Shown in pieces: positions 1-11,524 of a stretch of DNA of 64,000 nt. Under the pieces are notes generated by a model. The model was not told where the DNA came from. It was given only the letters and a program-made list of their open reading frames with translations, and searched no databases. Within the stretch, counting starts at the first letter, position 1. Each line of letters opens with the position of its first letter. The position numbers and the translations under genes are program-made. Source of the stretch: Thinopyrum elongatum (lineage: Eukaryota; Streptophyta; Magnoliopsida; Poales; Poaceae); assembly GCA_011799875.1 (NCBI GenBank), contig CM022303.1, forward strand, positions 550,329,368 to 550,393,367. The letters are read 5' to 3'.

Positions 1-164
1 ATAGAATTCATACTAAAAACATTGCAATCATGCTCATCATTCAAATATTGTATGCCAAACATTTTATTGAATTCTTCTTCTATCAATTGAGCACAATTTT
101 TCTTTCCATCATTTTCACGAAAGACATTAAAAAGATGAAGCATATGAGGCAACCTCAATTCCAT
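1..164 (-). CDS. N-terminal fragment of retrotransposon ORF (gag-like), partial
   Basis: Reading leftward from an ATG at 164-162, the frame stays open for 54 codons to the window edge. The product starts MELRLPHMLHLFNVFR and continues with an acidic/basic stretch containing KKNCAQLIEEEFNKMFG. It lies about 100 bp downstream of the primer-binding site, where the first ORF of a Gypsy element belongs. The fragment is too short to show a domain, so gag is inferred from position only. No stop codon is visible within the window. Confidence 0.5.
   Translation of the reverse strand, partial: MELRLPHMLHLFNVFRENDGKKNCAQLIEEEFNKMFGIQYLNDEHDCNVFSMNS
63..80 (-). other. Primer-binding site of the leftmost Gypsy element
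   Basis: On the minus strand this reads TAGCGCCGTTGCCGGGGA, one base away from the TGGCGCCGTTGCCGGGGA primer site usual in many grass Gypsy elements. It is separated from the LTR edge at 291 by a short spacer that includes 81-90. The A for G change in the TGG that pairs with the tRNA 3' CCA suggests decay. Confidence 0.6.
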
Positions 165-290
165 TTTTTTTGTAGTTTTCTTTTATAGACTAAACTAGTG
201 ATAAAACAATAAACAAAGAGATTCAATTGCAAGATCTAAAGATATACCTTCAAGCACTCACCTCCCCGGCAACGGCGCTAGAAAAGAGCT

Positions 291-1654
291 TGATGTCTAC
301 TACGCAACCTTCTTCTTGTAGACTCGTGTTGGGCCTCCAAGCGCAGAGTTCTGTAGGACAGTAGCAAATTTCCCTCAAGTGGATGACCTAAGGTTTATCA
401 ATCCATGGGAGGCATAGGATGAAGATGGTCTCTCTCAAACAACTCTGCAACCAAATAACAAAGACTCTCTTGTGTCCCCAACACACCCAATACAATGGTA
501 AATTGTACAGGTGCACTAGTTCAGCGAAGAGATGGTGATACAAGTGTAATATGGATAGTAGATATAGATTTTTGTAATCTGGAAATATAAAAACAGCAAT
601 GTAACTAGTAACAAAAGGAGCAAAAACGGTATTGCAATGCTTGGAAACAAGGCCTAGGGTTCATACTTTCACTAATGCAAATTCTCTCAACAATGATAAC
701 ATAATTGGATCATATAACAATCCCTCAACGTGCAACAAAGAATCACTCCCAAGTTTCTATCGGAGAACATAGGACAAAAACGTGCATCAACCCCTATGCA
801 TAGATTACCCCAATGTCACCTCGGGAATCCGCGAGTTGAGTGCCAAAACATACATCAAGTGAATCAATAGAAAATCCCATTGTCACCACAGATATCCCAC
901 TGCAAGACATACATCAAGTGTTCTCAAATATAATACTCAATCCAACATAACAAAACCTTAAAGAGCAAGACTCAATTCATCACAAGAAGGTAGAGGGGGA
1001 GAAACACCATATGATCCAACTATAGTAACAAAGCTCGCGGTACATCAAGATCGTGCCAAATCAAGAACACGAGAGAGAGAGAGAGAGATCAGACACATAG
1101 CTACTGGTACATACCCTCAGCCCCGAGGGTGAAATACTCCCTCCTCATCATGGTGGCCGCCGGGATGATTAAGATGGCCTCCGGTGATGATTTCCCCCTC
1201 CGGCAGGGTGCTGGAACGGGCTCCCGATTGGTTTTTCGTGGCTACAGAGGCTTACGACAGCGGAACATTCGATATAGGGTTCTTTTCGGAGGTTTGGGTA
1301 TTTATAAGAATTTTTGGCGTCGGTCTCACGTCAAGGGGGTGCCTGAGGGGCCCACAAGCCCGAAGCTAGCACCCTGGGGGGTAGGGTGCGGCTAGGGGGC
1401 TTGTGGACTCCTCTTCCACTTCCTGGCCCAGCTCTGGTGCTTCGGGGGTCTCTTTTGGTCCGTAAAAAATCATCGTAAATTTTCAGCCCATTCCGAGAAC
1501 TTTTATTTCTGCACAAAAAATGACACCACGGTAGTTCTGCTTAAAACAGAGTCAGTCCGGGTTAGTTCTAATAAAATCATACCAAAACCATATAATTTTT
1601 TTGCAAACATGGCATGAATACTTCATAAATTATAGATACGTTGGAGATGTATCA
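291..1654 (-). repeat. 5' LTR of the leftmost Gypsy element
   Basis: A 1364-bp LTR with TG at 291 and CA at 1653-1654. On its minus sense strand a TATA box (TATAAATA, plus-strand 1299-1306) is followed by a GC-rich leader. A GA microsatellite lies at about 1072-1088. Every open frame in it is short and unconserved, so none is called as a gene. Confidence 0.7.
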
Positions 1655-2630
1655 AGTAGACCGACTCCTGCCTGCATCTACTACTATTACTCCACACACC
1701 GACCGCTATCCAACATGCATCTAGTGTATTAAGTTCTTGGAAAAACGGAGTAATGCAATAAGAACAATGACATGATGTAGACAAGATAAACTGAAGTATG
1801 AATAAACCCCATCTTATTACCCTTAATAGCAATGATACATGCGTGTCATGTCTCTTTCTGTCACTGAGATTGAGCACCGCAAGATCGAACCCATTACAAA
1901 GCACCTCTTCCCTTGGCAAGATAAATCAATCTAGTTGGCTAAACCAAACCAATAAATCGGAGAAGAAATACGAGGCTATAACAATCATGCATAAAATAGT
2001 TTAGCAAAGACTCAATTAGTATTCATGGATAGAACTGATCATAAACCCACAATTCATCGGATCCCAAAAACACACTGAAAAAGGAGTTACATCAAATAGA
2101 TCTCAAAGAACATCGAGGAGAACAATGTATTGAAGATCAAAAAGAGAGAAGAAACCATCTAGCTAATAGCTACGGATCCGTATGTCTGTGGTAAACTACT
2201 CACACATCATCGGAGCGGCAACAAGGATGATGAAGAACCCCTCTGTGATCGTTGCCTCCTCTGGCAGAGTGCTGGAAAAGGCCTCTAGACTGGATCTCGT
2301 GGTTCTGGAACTTGCGGCGGTGGAAAAAGTGTTTCGTTGACTCCCCTAGGGTTTCTGGGATTCTAGAGTATTTATACAGGCGGGAGTAGGTAAAGGCGGT
2401 TCCCGTGGGCTCCACTACCCACCAGGGCGCCGGAGGCCCCTGGCGCACCCTGGTGCCTAGTGGGCCCCACAGGCCTCCTCTCGTGTATTCTAGAAGCTTC
2501 CAGGGTCCTTTATCACCAAAAAAAATCTCCAAAAAGTTTGATGGCATTTGGACTTCATTTGGTATTGATATTCTGCGAAGTAAAAAACAAGCAAAAAACA
2601 ACAATTGGCACTGGGCAGTATGTCAATAGG
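1655..2630 (-). repeat. Gypsy LTR fragment, truncated on both sides by insertions
   Basis: This segment aligns with the right two-thirds of the complete solo LTR at 4182-5780, entering at the equivalent of 4721 (AGTAGACCGACTCC). It carries the family's minus-sense TATA box (plus-strand 2369-2376). Its left edge is cut by the element at 1-1654 and its right edge by the LTR starting at 2631, so it is the oldest layer of this stack. Confidence 0.75.
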
Positions 2631-3772
2631 TGATACGTCTCCATCGTATCTACTTTTCCAAACACTTTTGCTCTTGTTATGGACTCTAATTTGGATGATT
2701 TGAATGAAACTAACTCGGACTGATGCTGTTTTCAGTAGAATTGCCATGGTGTTGTTTTTGTGCAGAAATCAAAGTACTCGGATTGAATTGAAAATTTACG
2801 GATAATATTTGTGGAATATATAAAAAATATTGGTGGAAAATATACCAGGGGGGGCCACCCAGGAGCCACAAGCTCACGGGGCGCGCCCACCCCCCGAGGG
2901 TGCACCTAGCAAGCTTGTGGGCCCCCTAGACCTCCGGCAACCCTAACTCCGACTCCATATATTCGTATTTGCCAAGAAAAAAAAATCAAAGAGAAGGATT
3001 CATCATGTTTCACGATACAGAGCCGCCGCCACCTCCTGGTCTTCATCAGGAGGGCTGATATGGAGTCCGTTTGGGGCTCCGCAGGGTGGAAATCGACGCC
3101 ATCGTCATAATCAACCTTCCTTCATCACCAATTTGATGATGCTCACCGCCGGGAGTGAGTAATTCCGTCGTAGGCTTGATGGACGGTGATGGGTTGGATG
3201 ATATTTATCATGTAATCGAGTTAGTTTTGTTAGGGCTTGATCCCTAGTATCCACTATGTTCTGAGATTGATGTTGCTATGACTTTGCTATGCTTAATGCT
3301 TGTCACTAGGGCCCGAGTGCCATGATTTCAGATCTGAACCTATTATGTTAATATATGTGTGTTCTTGATCCTATCTTGTAGGTTATATGCACCTATTATG
3401 AGTTATGATCCACATACCCCAAGGTGACAATAATTGGGATTCTTTCCGGTGATTACTATAGTTTGAGGAGTTCATGTGTTCACCAAGTGCTAATGCTTTG
3501 TTCCAGTTCTCTATTAAAAGGAGGCCTTAATATCCCTTAGTTTCCTTATGGACCCCGCTGCCACGGGAGGGTAGGACAAAAGATGTCATGCAAGTTCTTT
3601 TCCATAAGCACGTATGACTATATACAGAATACATGCCTACATTACATTGATGAATTTTAGCTAGTTCTGTGTCGCCCTAGGTTATGACTGTTGCATGATG
3701 AAATGCCATCCAACATAATTACCCATCACTGATCCAATGCCTACGAGCTTTTCACATATTGATCTTTGCTAA
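2631..3772 (+). repeat. Plus-oriented Gypsy LTR, truncated by a CACTA insertion
   Basis: Begins TGATACGTCTCCATCGTATC directly after the interrupted LTR fragment, so 2626-2630 (ATAGG) is the candidate target duplication. It runs through the typical LTR body of this class and stops at 3772, where a CACTA terminus begins. The remainder of the LTR and its element are not in the window. No coding sequence is present. Confidence 0.7.
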
Positions 3773-6086
3773 CACTACAAAAAAAAGACACATCTGTGAC
3801 ATTTTGGCCCGAACAATTTTTTTCTGTCATGCTTCTGACACTTCTATGATGATAATTGTGACAAAAACACGTATCATCATAGATGTGGTGGGCTCGTACT
3901 TCTATGACAAAAAATCATGATATAAAATGGGCTTTTTGTCTTGGGGAGGCCGAAGACGCACCTGCATGACATTCTTTGGGCCGTGCATGATGGAAAAAAT
4001 CATGGTAGAAGCGAGGGCGAGGAAAATATCGGGAAGTTCCCGGTTACGGTGGGTGGTCGGGGCCGAGCGATGCACTGTGGTTTGCGGGTTTCTCTCATAT
4101 ACGCGTGTGTGTACTAGGCGTTGGTTAACTGAACCCGAGCGATCGCACTAGCTACGTTACTGAACCCGAGCGATCGATCCCTGATGTCGCTTGAACTACG
4201 TCGGTATTTCCCCAAAGAGGAAGGGATGATGCAGTACAACTACGGTAGGTATTTCCCTCAGTTATGAAACCAAGGTATCAATCCAGTAGGATAACCAAGC
4301 AACACTATGTAAACGGTACCTACACACAAAGAACAAATACTTGCAACCCGACACTTATGAGGGGTTGTCAATCCCTCTACAGGTAATGGCGCCAGAAATT
4401 GTCAAGTTGACGGGATAAAATTTGTGTAGATTGGATAAATAGATCTCAATAAAATGCGAAATAAAAATAAGTAATAAAAAAGTGCAGCAAGGTATTTTTG
4501 GGTTTTTGGAATAATAGATCTGAAAACAAAAGCAAATAAAAATAGATCTCAAAGCAATTATGATAAAGATTAGACTCGGGGGCCGTAGATTTCACTAGTG
4601 GCTTCTCTCGAGAAAATAGCATACAGTGGGTAAACAAATTACTGTCGGGCAATTGATAGAAGATCGAATAATTATGACGATATCCAAGGCAATGATCATT
4701 ATATAGGCATCACGTCCAAGATTAGTAGACCGACTCCTGCCTGCATCTACTAATATTACTCGACACACTGACCGCTATCCAGCATGCATCTAGTGTATTA
4801 AGTTCATGGAGAAATGGAGTAATGCAGTAAGAACGATGACATGATGTAGACGAGATCTATTCATGTAGGAATAGCCCCCATCTTGTTATCCTTAATAGCA
4901 ACGATACATGCATGTCTTGCTGCCCCTTCTGTCACTGGGAAAGTACACCGCATGATCGAACCCATCACAAAGCACCTCTTCCCATGGCAAGAAAAATCGA
5001 TCTAGTTAGCCTAACTAAACCAAAGATTTCAGGAAGAAAGACGAGGCTATAAGTAATCATGCATATAAGAGATCAAAGAAGACTCAAATAATATTCATGG
5101 ATATAGATCTGATCATAAACTCAAAGTTCATCGAATCCCAACAAACACACCACAAAAAAGAGTTACATCAAATATATCTCCAAGAGACCATTGTATTGAG
5201 AATCAAAAAGAGAGAAGAAGCCATCTAGCTACTTCCTACGGACCCGTAGGTCTATGATGAACTACTCACGCATCATCGGAGAGGCACCAAAGAGGATGAT
5301 GAACCCCTCCGTGATGGTGTATAGATTGGATCTCATGGTTCATGAACTTGCGGCGGTTGGAATTGTGTTTCATCGACTCCCCTAGGGTTTCTGGAATATT
5401 TGGGTATTTATAGGGCGAAGAGGCGGTGCGGGAGGCCACCGAGGGGAGCACAACCCCCTAGGGCGCGCCTGGGCTCCTGGGCGCGCCCTGGTGGGTTGTG
5501 CCCACCTTGGGCCTCCCCTCTGGTACTTCTTTGGCCCATGTTGTGTCTTTTGGTCCAAAAAAATTCTCCAAAAAGTTTCGTTGCGTTTGGACTCCGTTTG
5601 GTACTGATATTCCGTGAAGTAAAAAACAAACAAAATTCAGCAACTGGCACTAGGCACTATGTCAACAGGTTAGTCCAAAAAATGATATAAAGTTGCTATA
5701 AAATGATTGTAAAACATCCAAGAATGATAATATAACAGCATGGAACAATCAAAAATTATAGATACGTTGGAGACGTATCAATCCCTTGGCTGTTAACTGA
5801 ACTCGAGCGATTCATTTGCTGTTGACTGAACCCGAGCGATTCCTTCACTGCCGCTGCTAACTGAACCCGAGCGATCGATCACTGCTGCTGCTTACTGAAG
5901 CCGATCGAGCCTCCGTGCGAGACGTTTCCCCAGCTGGTGTTGGGTTGCCTCTCGATGAATAGTGACCATTGCTACCGTGCGCGTGGTACGTAGAATGAGT
6001 CGAGACGTGGTGGGTCGAGCCGGTTGGTTGGCTGTCGATGAACAGTTCCCGGTGGGGGTTGGATGAGCAGGACCCGGTGGTAGTAG
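3773..6086. mobile_element. CACTA DNA transposon, left part (copy 1), with nested insertions
   Basis: Starts CACTACAAAAAAAAGACAC at 3773, the terminal signature of CACTA elements, preceded by TAA as a possible 3-bp target duplication. It is followed by subterminal motifs (TGACA, TCTATGAC) and repeated GAACCCGAGCGATCG boxes at about 4133, 4162, 5803, 5828 and 5863. A solo LTR (4182-5780) interrupts it: the boxes resume on the far side and match copy 2 in the same order. It is cut at 6086 by a second CACTA terminus. The right end and transposase are not seen. Confidence 0.7.
4182..5780 (-). repeat. Solo LTR (Gypsy) with 5-bp target duplication ATCCC
   Basis: A 1599-bp unit with TG at 4182 and CA at 5780, flanked by ATCCC on both sides (4177-4181 and 5781-5785). 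No internal domain or second LTR is present, so it is the product of LTR-LTR recombination. The sense strand is minus, with TATAAATA at plus-strand 5405-5412. It is inserted between subterminal boxes of the CACTA element, and the uninterrupted equivalent is visible at about 6480-6500, which confirms the boundaries. Confidence 0.9.
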
Positions 6087-6766
6087 CACTACAAAAAAAG
6101 ACACATCCATGACATTTTGGCCCGAACGAAATTTTTTCTGTCATGCTTATGACACTTCTATGACGATAATTGTGACAAAACCACGTATCATCATAGATGT
6201 GGTGGGCTCCTACTTCTATGACAAAAAACCATGACAGAAAATGGGCTTTTCGTCCTGGGCGGGCCGAGGACGCACCTGCATGACATTCTTTGGGCCGTCC
6301 ATGATGGGGAAAATCGTGGTAGAAGCGAGGGCGAGCAAAATATCGGGGAGTTCCCGGTTATGGTGGGTGGTCGGGGCCGAGCGATGCACTGTGGTTTGCG
6401 CATTTCTCTCGTGTACGCGCATGTGTCCGAGGCGTTGGCTAACTGAACCCGAGCGATCGCACTAGCTACGTTACTGAACCCGAGCGATCGATCCCTTGGC
6501 TGTTAACTGAACCCGAGCAATTCCTTTGCTGCTGACTGAACCCGAGCGATTCCTTTGCTGCTGCTGCTAACTGAACCCGAGCGATCGATCACTGCTACTG
6601 CTTACTAAAGCCAATCGAGCCCCCGTGCGAGACGTAGCCAGTCGGTGTTGGGTTGCCTCTCAATGAACAGTGACCGTTGCTACCGTGCGCACGGTACATA
6701 GAATGAGTCGAGACGTGGTGAGTCAAGCCGGTTGGTTGGCTGTGGATGAACAATTCCCGGTGGAGG

Positions 6767-7255
6767 TTGGATGAACAGGACCCCGTGGTAGTCGGTCGTT
6801 GCCGCAGGATGAACAGGACCCCGAGGAGGCCGCTGCACGCCAGCTGGTTGGGGTGGATGAACAGGACCCCATGGAGGCTCTATGAATAGTAGCTGATGGA
6901 GGCTGGATGAACAGTAGCCCATGGATGAACAGTAGCTGGTGGAGGCTGGAGGAGGTCGACGGTGGATGAACAGTAACCCCCGTGGAGGCTGGAGCGAGGC
7001 AGTAGACGGTGGATGAACAGGACCCCGTTTCACCGTAGGTGCTCCAACAGAAGTCTGTTTCCTCCATTTTGCCGTACGCCACACCCCTCCCGATCAACAG
7101 GACCCCGTTTCGACCGTAGGCACTCGAACAGAAGTCCGTTTCCTCCATTTTGCGGTACGCCAGACCCTTCCCGATGAACAAGACCCCGTTTCGACCATAC
7201 GCGGTCGAACAAAAGGCTGTTTCCTCCGTTCTGCGGTATGCCAGACCTCGTTTCG
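6767..7255. repeat. Subterminal repeat array of CACTA copy 2
   Basis: Many copies of GGATGAACAGGACCCC and the variant GGATGAACAGTA occur from about 6767. The last part is a clean tandem array of an 80-81-bp unit starting at 7012, 7092 and 7173. Each unit carries GATGAACAGGACCCCGTTTC, then a TGTTTCCTCC box and a GTACGCCA box. Such arrays in CACTA elements usually bind transposase; that role is inference here. Confidence 0.7.
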
Positions 7256-7587
7256 GCTGTTCCGTCCAAGCCGGTTAGCTCCCGATGAACACGACGCCGT
7301 TGCTGCCATCCACTGCCTCTCCATGTACATGAGCCCTGGCAGTACGTATTCGCGAGTAGGCGTTCGAGACCCCGCCCGTATGTACGTATGTGGCCATATT
7401 TTTTGGCATCTGGCTGTACGTACGTGTACACAGTTTAGAAGGGACTGCCTGAACTGCTACGTCGGGGGCTCTACTACTACATGTACCGCTGCTTGCTCGG
7501 CCACGGTTCATCATTGCAGAGAGACCGATCGACCAGTATGTATGTACACGTTCGTGACCAGACAGACAACCCTACGTACAGTTCGAC

Positions 7588-8495
7588 CGGGTGGGTCCCA
7601 GCTATCAGGGAGGATAAGGAGGCACTCCCTTGCGTGCGAAGATATATGTGGTGGGTCCCAGCTATCAGGGGGAGGAATCATTTTTTTGCGTGTAATAAGG
7701 AGGCACTTGCTTGCGTGCGAAGATGTAGGTGGTGGGTCCAGCTGTCAACCTCATCGCGTACAGTCGTCTTCTGATGGCTATCATTCGTTGACAACATTGA
7801 CCACGCCACGCCGAGAGCACCAAGACGGTGGACGACGGCGAGGCCTAGGAAGGGAACGACGTGGAGCCAGGGAAGACGCGGCAGTGGATGCCCACGCAGA
7901 GGGGAATACGAGGGTTGACTGCTTCGGCTGCGGTGTGAGGCTGCCGTCGCCGGAGAATAACAGGAGGTGTGGGTGAGTAGAGGGATGGCATGGCCAGTGG
8001 TGGCAGCACAGCCGGCCACGGGAGGCAGTAACAGGCGGTCCAGCCGGTGCTGGTTTCGGCGGCTGGAGCAAGAAGATCAGAGATTGAAGAAGCAGCGCGT
8101 CCGTTGGATGTTAATCCAACGGTCACTGCTGCTAGAATCGTTTGTTGACTAGGTTAACAAAGCCCTGCGTACGTGTCAACTTAGTAGGCCCACAAGTTAG
8201 CCTCCGAATCAGGTGGGTCCGAGCTAGCAGGGGGAGGAATCATTTTTCTTGCGCGTAATAAGGAGGCACTTCCTTCCGTGCGAAGATGTAGCTCGTGGGT
8301 CCCAGCTGTCATGGGGGGGGAACTTTTTTTTTTGCGTAATAAGAATGAACATCCGGCCACGGGAGGCAGATGCTGGCGCTCCAGACGGCGATGGTTTTGG
8401 CAGCTGGAGCAAGAGCAACTAGATCAGAGATTAAAGAAGCAGGATCGCCGTTGAATGTCAATCCAACAACTACAGATGATAGAATAATTTGTTGA
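7588..8495. repeat. Interspersed tandem repeats (GTGGGTCCCAGCT units) in CACTA interior
   Basis: A 75-85-bp unit containing GTGGGTCCCAGCT, GGGGGAGGAATCATTTTT, AATAAGGAGGCACTTCC and GCGTGCGAAGATGTA occurs at about 7588, 7661, 8213 and 8298. A larger block ending in TTTGTTGAC (about 8020-8147) is repeated in degenerate form at 8351-8495. Open frames through this stretch on either strand follow the repeats and look fortuitous. Confidence 0.65.
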
Positions 8496-9275
8496 CCTTT
8501 TGTTTTAGACCATTATAAATCATTTTGTTCACTAAATGGACAACACCTTGCGCAGGCTTCGTTTAGTGGGCCAACAAAATCAGCTTCCAAAGCTGTGGCG
8601 GAATGCAGCCCATTTATTTAGGTTTTACAGCCCATTACATTTTGTTTGCCAATACATCTATTTCCTGGGCTTTGACTAAAAAAATAATCTATTTCCTGGG
8701 CTGGGTATAAATAATAATCGCTGATTTACTATTTATGATAATTTATAGCGCATTTGATTATTTATTCGAATACTCCTATTTACTGGTCTGGGTGAAAAAT
8801 AATATTGCGTACATGCAGCCCATTTATCATTTCTGATAATTTACAAGCCTTTTGATTTTAGTAGAAATGGACCTGTTTTCTGGGATGGGTGAAAAAACAA
8901 TGATGGTCTGAGCATTTGGTATAAAAAATAATATTGAGATAGGAATATTATTAAAAAAATAATTTGGGCTTGGTAATCTTATTATATAAAATATGAACTG
9001 AGTTGTGCATTTTATGAAAAGAAACATAGGCTAGGCTGCGCTTATTTTAGGATATTGTGTACAACTATTGGCCCAGTTGCATTGCTGATGTTCAACAAAA
9101 AAGGCATGTGTAGTACTCAGCCCACATTCAATGATGCCTGAAAAGGCCCAAACAAGGCTTCTGTACAACTTTTTGAAGTCACTGAGCTCAATTAATAACT
9201 TAAGAAAAAAGTTAGAGTACAGTGGAACCTAATTAAAAGCTGTCACGAGCGACGAAATAATTCAACGGTGCCACT

Positions 9276-9310
<35 letters not shown>
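9276..9310. repeat. Compound (GT)n(GA)n microsatellite
   Basis: Alternating GT from 9276 to 9290 runs directly into alternating GA from 9291 to 9310. The following 9311-9753 contains no recognisable gene or repeat. Confidence 0.95.
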
Positions 9311-9753
9311 CCCATCGGTCGATGCTCGTAAATACATCTTTCAGCCATATGCATTGCTGATGCTCAGTAAAAACTTATATAGTTGACACAATCATATAGA
9401 ACATCATAGCACACTGAACTTGCGTACAAAAATTTCACGCAGGCGGCACAATCAGGGTGGAAGCAGTGGATCGCTACGGGTAGGGCTATGTTGAAACCAA
9501 CAAACTCGTACATAACCGTTCATCGTCTTTATCAATGACGGGGAAATATCTTAAATGTTGTGCAAAGAAAACAGACAGACAACACAATAAGTTCTGCTAG
9601 CACATTAAGTTGACGTACACCCCTTTCTAAAAAAAGTTCAGGTACAGAAATAGAAATAGAACATGTCACAATCAAATGTACTGGCACATCAGTGCTTCAC
9701 ACCGATAGCTCGGATTTAACTAGTATCTGAGAAGATTCAGTTGTTACCTCAAA

Positions 9754-10802
9754 TTAGAGCACATCCAGGCAGCCAGCCCTGCCTCTTCTCCTAAAGAAGC
9801 AATGGCCTCCGCTGCACGATGGAGTAGGCCCTGTGCCATCCATCATTCCGAGCAACACGGGGAAAGTCTGATGTTGACTCCTGTAATGGACGTCATCGAC
9901 GGACCCTGGCACCAGCGGCGGCGGCAGGACTTCGATTAATGGATTGACCACTTCTTCGACATGCACGAACACTCGATACAGTTACATCCCTAACATGGTC
10001 CGTGACGGCCTTGGTGGCGATGAATAGTACAACCCTGGTTCCTGCACCGGTATCTCAACACCAATCACCTTCGGTATGGTGGACGGCTTCTTCATCCATG
10101 CCATAACCGTCAGAGCCCTGCTGTCTGGAGGAACAAACATACTTACGAGCTCACCTCCTAGGTCGTTGATAAGCTCATTCATGGACTCGCTGTTCCAAGC
10201 ACGTCGAGGCATGCCGTGGAAGGTAAGCTTTGTTAAAAACTCAAGCTCATAGGGCACCAAGCCCCATCCTGGGTGCCACCGATCAAAGCTCACCAGCGCG
10301 CCATCACAGAACAAACGCCAGGAAGATTTGAAAACACGACTGCAGTCGAAAGTTGTCCAGAACCTGACGAAGAAATCAGCCGGTGGCGGACAGAGTTCAA
10401 CGAGCAAGTCACTTATTGGATGCCGTGCGCAATGCCAAGAGCTTTGACAAGGTCGTCCGGCGAGACGGGAGGCCGGTTGCCATTGCTGGTTACCATCAGC
10501 ACTTTGTCAGCAAACTAGTCGTCAAGCACCGCCATTCCACTGTTGAGCGACAGCACGCAGCGCCCGAAGGCAGGACGGACCTCAGGATCTCCGGCTCGGA
10601 GATCCGCGTTGACCGGCGACATGATTGTGCGCTTGAGTACAGGGAGTACAGGAGGGGGATTTGGGGGAACCGGAGTAGGAATCGAGATTCCAGAGCAGGG
10701 GGAGGGGCGGGAGATTGGGGATGAAAAGGTAGCATGAATTTCGAACACGCGCCAATATGCTCCCGGCGCGCAAGCGCACGAAAACACCGGTGGCGCCCAC
10801 AT
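9754..10802 (-). pseudogene. DUF4283-like protein, decayed
   Basis: Three minus-strand frames together resemble the grass-expanded DUF4283 family, often found beside CCHC zinc fingers and transposon-derived sequence. The N-terminal part (10802-10515) contains DLRAGDPEVRPAFGRCV and stops at a TAG near 10515; the next residues read on as an in-frame ADKVLMVTSNGNRPPVSPDD. A second frame (from about 10407 to 9982) holds the domain core, with PPADFFVRFWTTFD, GMPRRAWNSESM and a terminal VMAWMKKPSTIPKVIGVE. A third frame (9972-9754) continues with FVHVEEVVNPLIEVLPPP, like the family's C-terminal segment. At least one stop and two frameshifts make it non-functional. It may be cargo of the neighbouring CACTA element or an independent relic. 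Function is unknown even for intact members. Confidence 0.65.
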
Positions 10803-11524
10803 GTCGGCCTAAGAGTCCTTTTTCTTTCTTTTTTGAGCGCCCGGCCTGAGAGTCATAATTGAACTGTTTGGCATTGCGTTACTACTTGGCCCATATTCAA
10901 CGACACCCCACTGGCCCAAACAAGTGTACATCATCGAAAAGACACCGAGCTCAAATTATAACTTGAAAAAAGGAGATATACTCTGAACACTGGAGAATGG
11001 TGATGCCCTCATTTAGCCCACCAGCAGTTCAAGACAATAAACAGTTCGAAACAACGATATATACAACATTCAAACACTGACTAGTGATTACTACTGACAT
11101 AAACAACAAGACATGATAGTTCATAAGAAGTCTTGCTACACCACCAAAACGCACCCATCTGCAGCGCTCAGACTCTCGTGATCCAGACGAGAATGACATT
11201 CTAAATAGAGGCAACTATTACATAGTAAGAGTGACATAGACGAGGATGACTAAATGACAAGGAGTATGCATAACAAAAGAGAGAACTACCCATCCAGAAC
11301 AAGCAGCAAAGACAACAAGTCATTTGAAGAGGGATGATCCAACACCATCATAATTTGCAGCCTCGCTTCAGCCACCAGTGATTCAGAGACACCAGAACTT
11401 CACCCTTTCGATGCAACAGCCTAATTACCTATCAACCTGAAGGCTTGAACCACATCACTGCCTGTCGGACTTGAGACATCCAAGGATCAAAGTTAATCTA
11501 GATGCCTTTGTCATTCTCACCTTC
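10803..11524. other. Intergenic stretch without recognisable gene
   Basis: Lies downstream of both the DUF4283-like relic and the last exon of the F-box gene, so it probably contains the F-box gene's 3' UTR (minus strand, just below 11525). Open frames are below 65 codons and look random. Confidence 0.5.

Larger units (their letters stand above)
1..1654 (-). mobile_element. 5' end of a minus-strand Gypsy LTR retrotransposon
   Basis: A Ty3/Gypsy-type element reads leftward out of the window. Its 5' LTR is 291-1654, the primer-binding site is just left of it, and the start of a coding region follows at 164-1. The LTR begins TGATACGTC when read as the right edge on the minus strand and ends in CA, and belongs to a class of Athila-like LTRs very common in Triticeae. 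The element sits inside another LTR: the sequence from 1655 continues part-way through the LTR family seen complete at 4182-5780. The left end is outside the window, so the target duplication (candidate AGTAG at 1655-1659) cannot be verified. The lineage name is from memory of the family and is inference. Confidence 0.75.
6087..9310. mobile_element. CACTA DNA transposon, left part (copy 2); right end not found
   Basis: A second terminus CACTACAAAAAAAGACAC starts at 6087, in the same orientation and family as copy 1 and inserted within it (TAG at 6084-6086 is the possible target duplication). The first 500 bases repeat copy 1: the TGACA motifs, then GAACCCGAGCGATCG boxes at about 6445, 6476, 6508, 6538 and 6568. 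Further in come GATGAACAGGACCCC repeats and a GTGGGTCCCAGCT repeat series. I find no matching GTAGTG right terminus, so the end coordinate is a convenience. 8496-9275 is AT-rich with no gene visible. Confidence 0.6.

Noticed and set aside
6767..7255. Regularly spaced GATGAACAGGACCCC repeats, considered as CRISPR-like
   Set aside because: Spacers are not unique, the repeats degenerate, and the setting is a plant CACTA subterminal array.
7323..7976. 217-codon plus-strand frame
   Set aside because: It runs through CACTA interior repeats and encodes repeated segments that mirror the DNA repeats.
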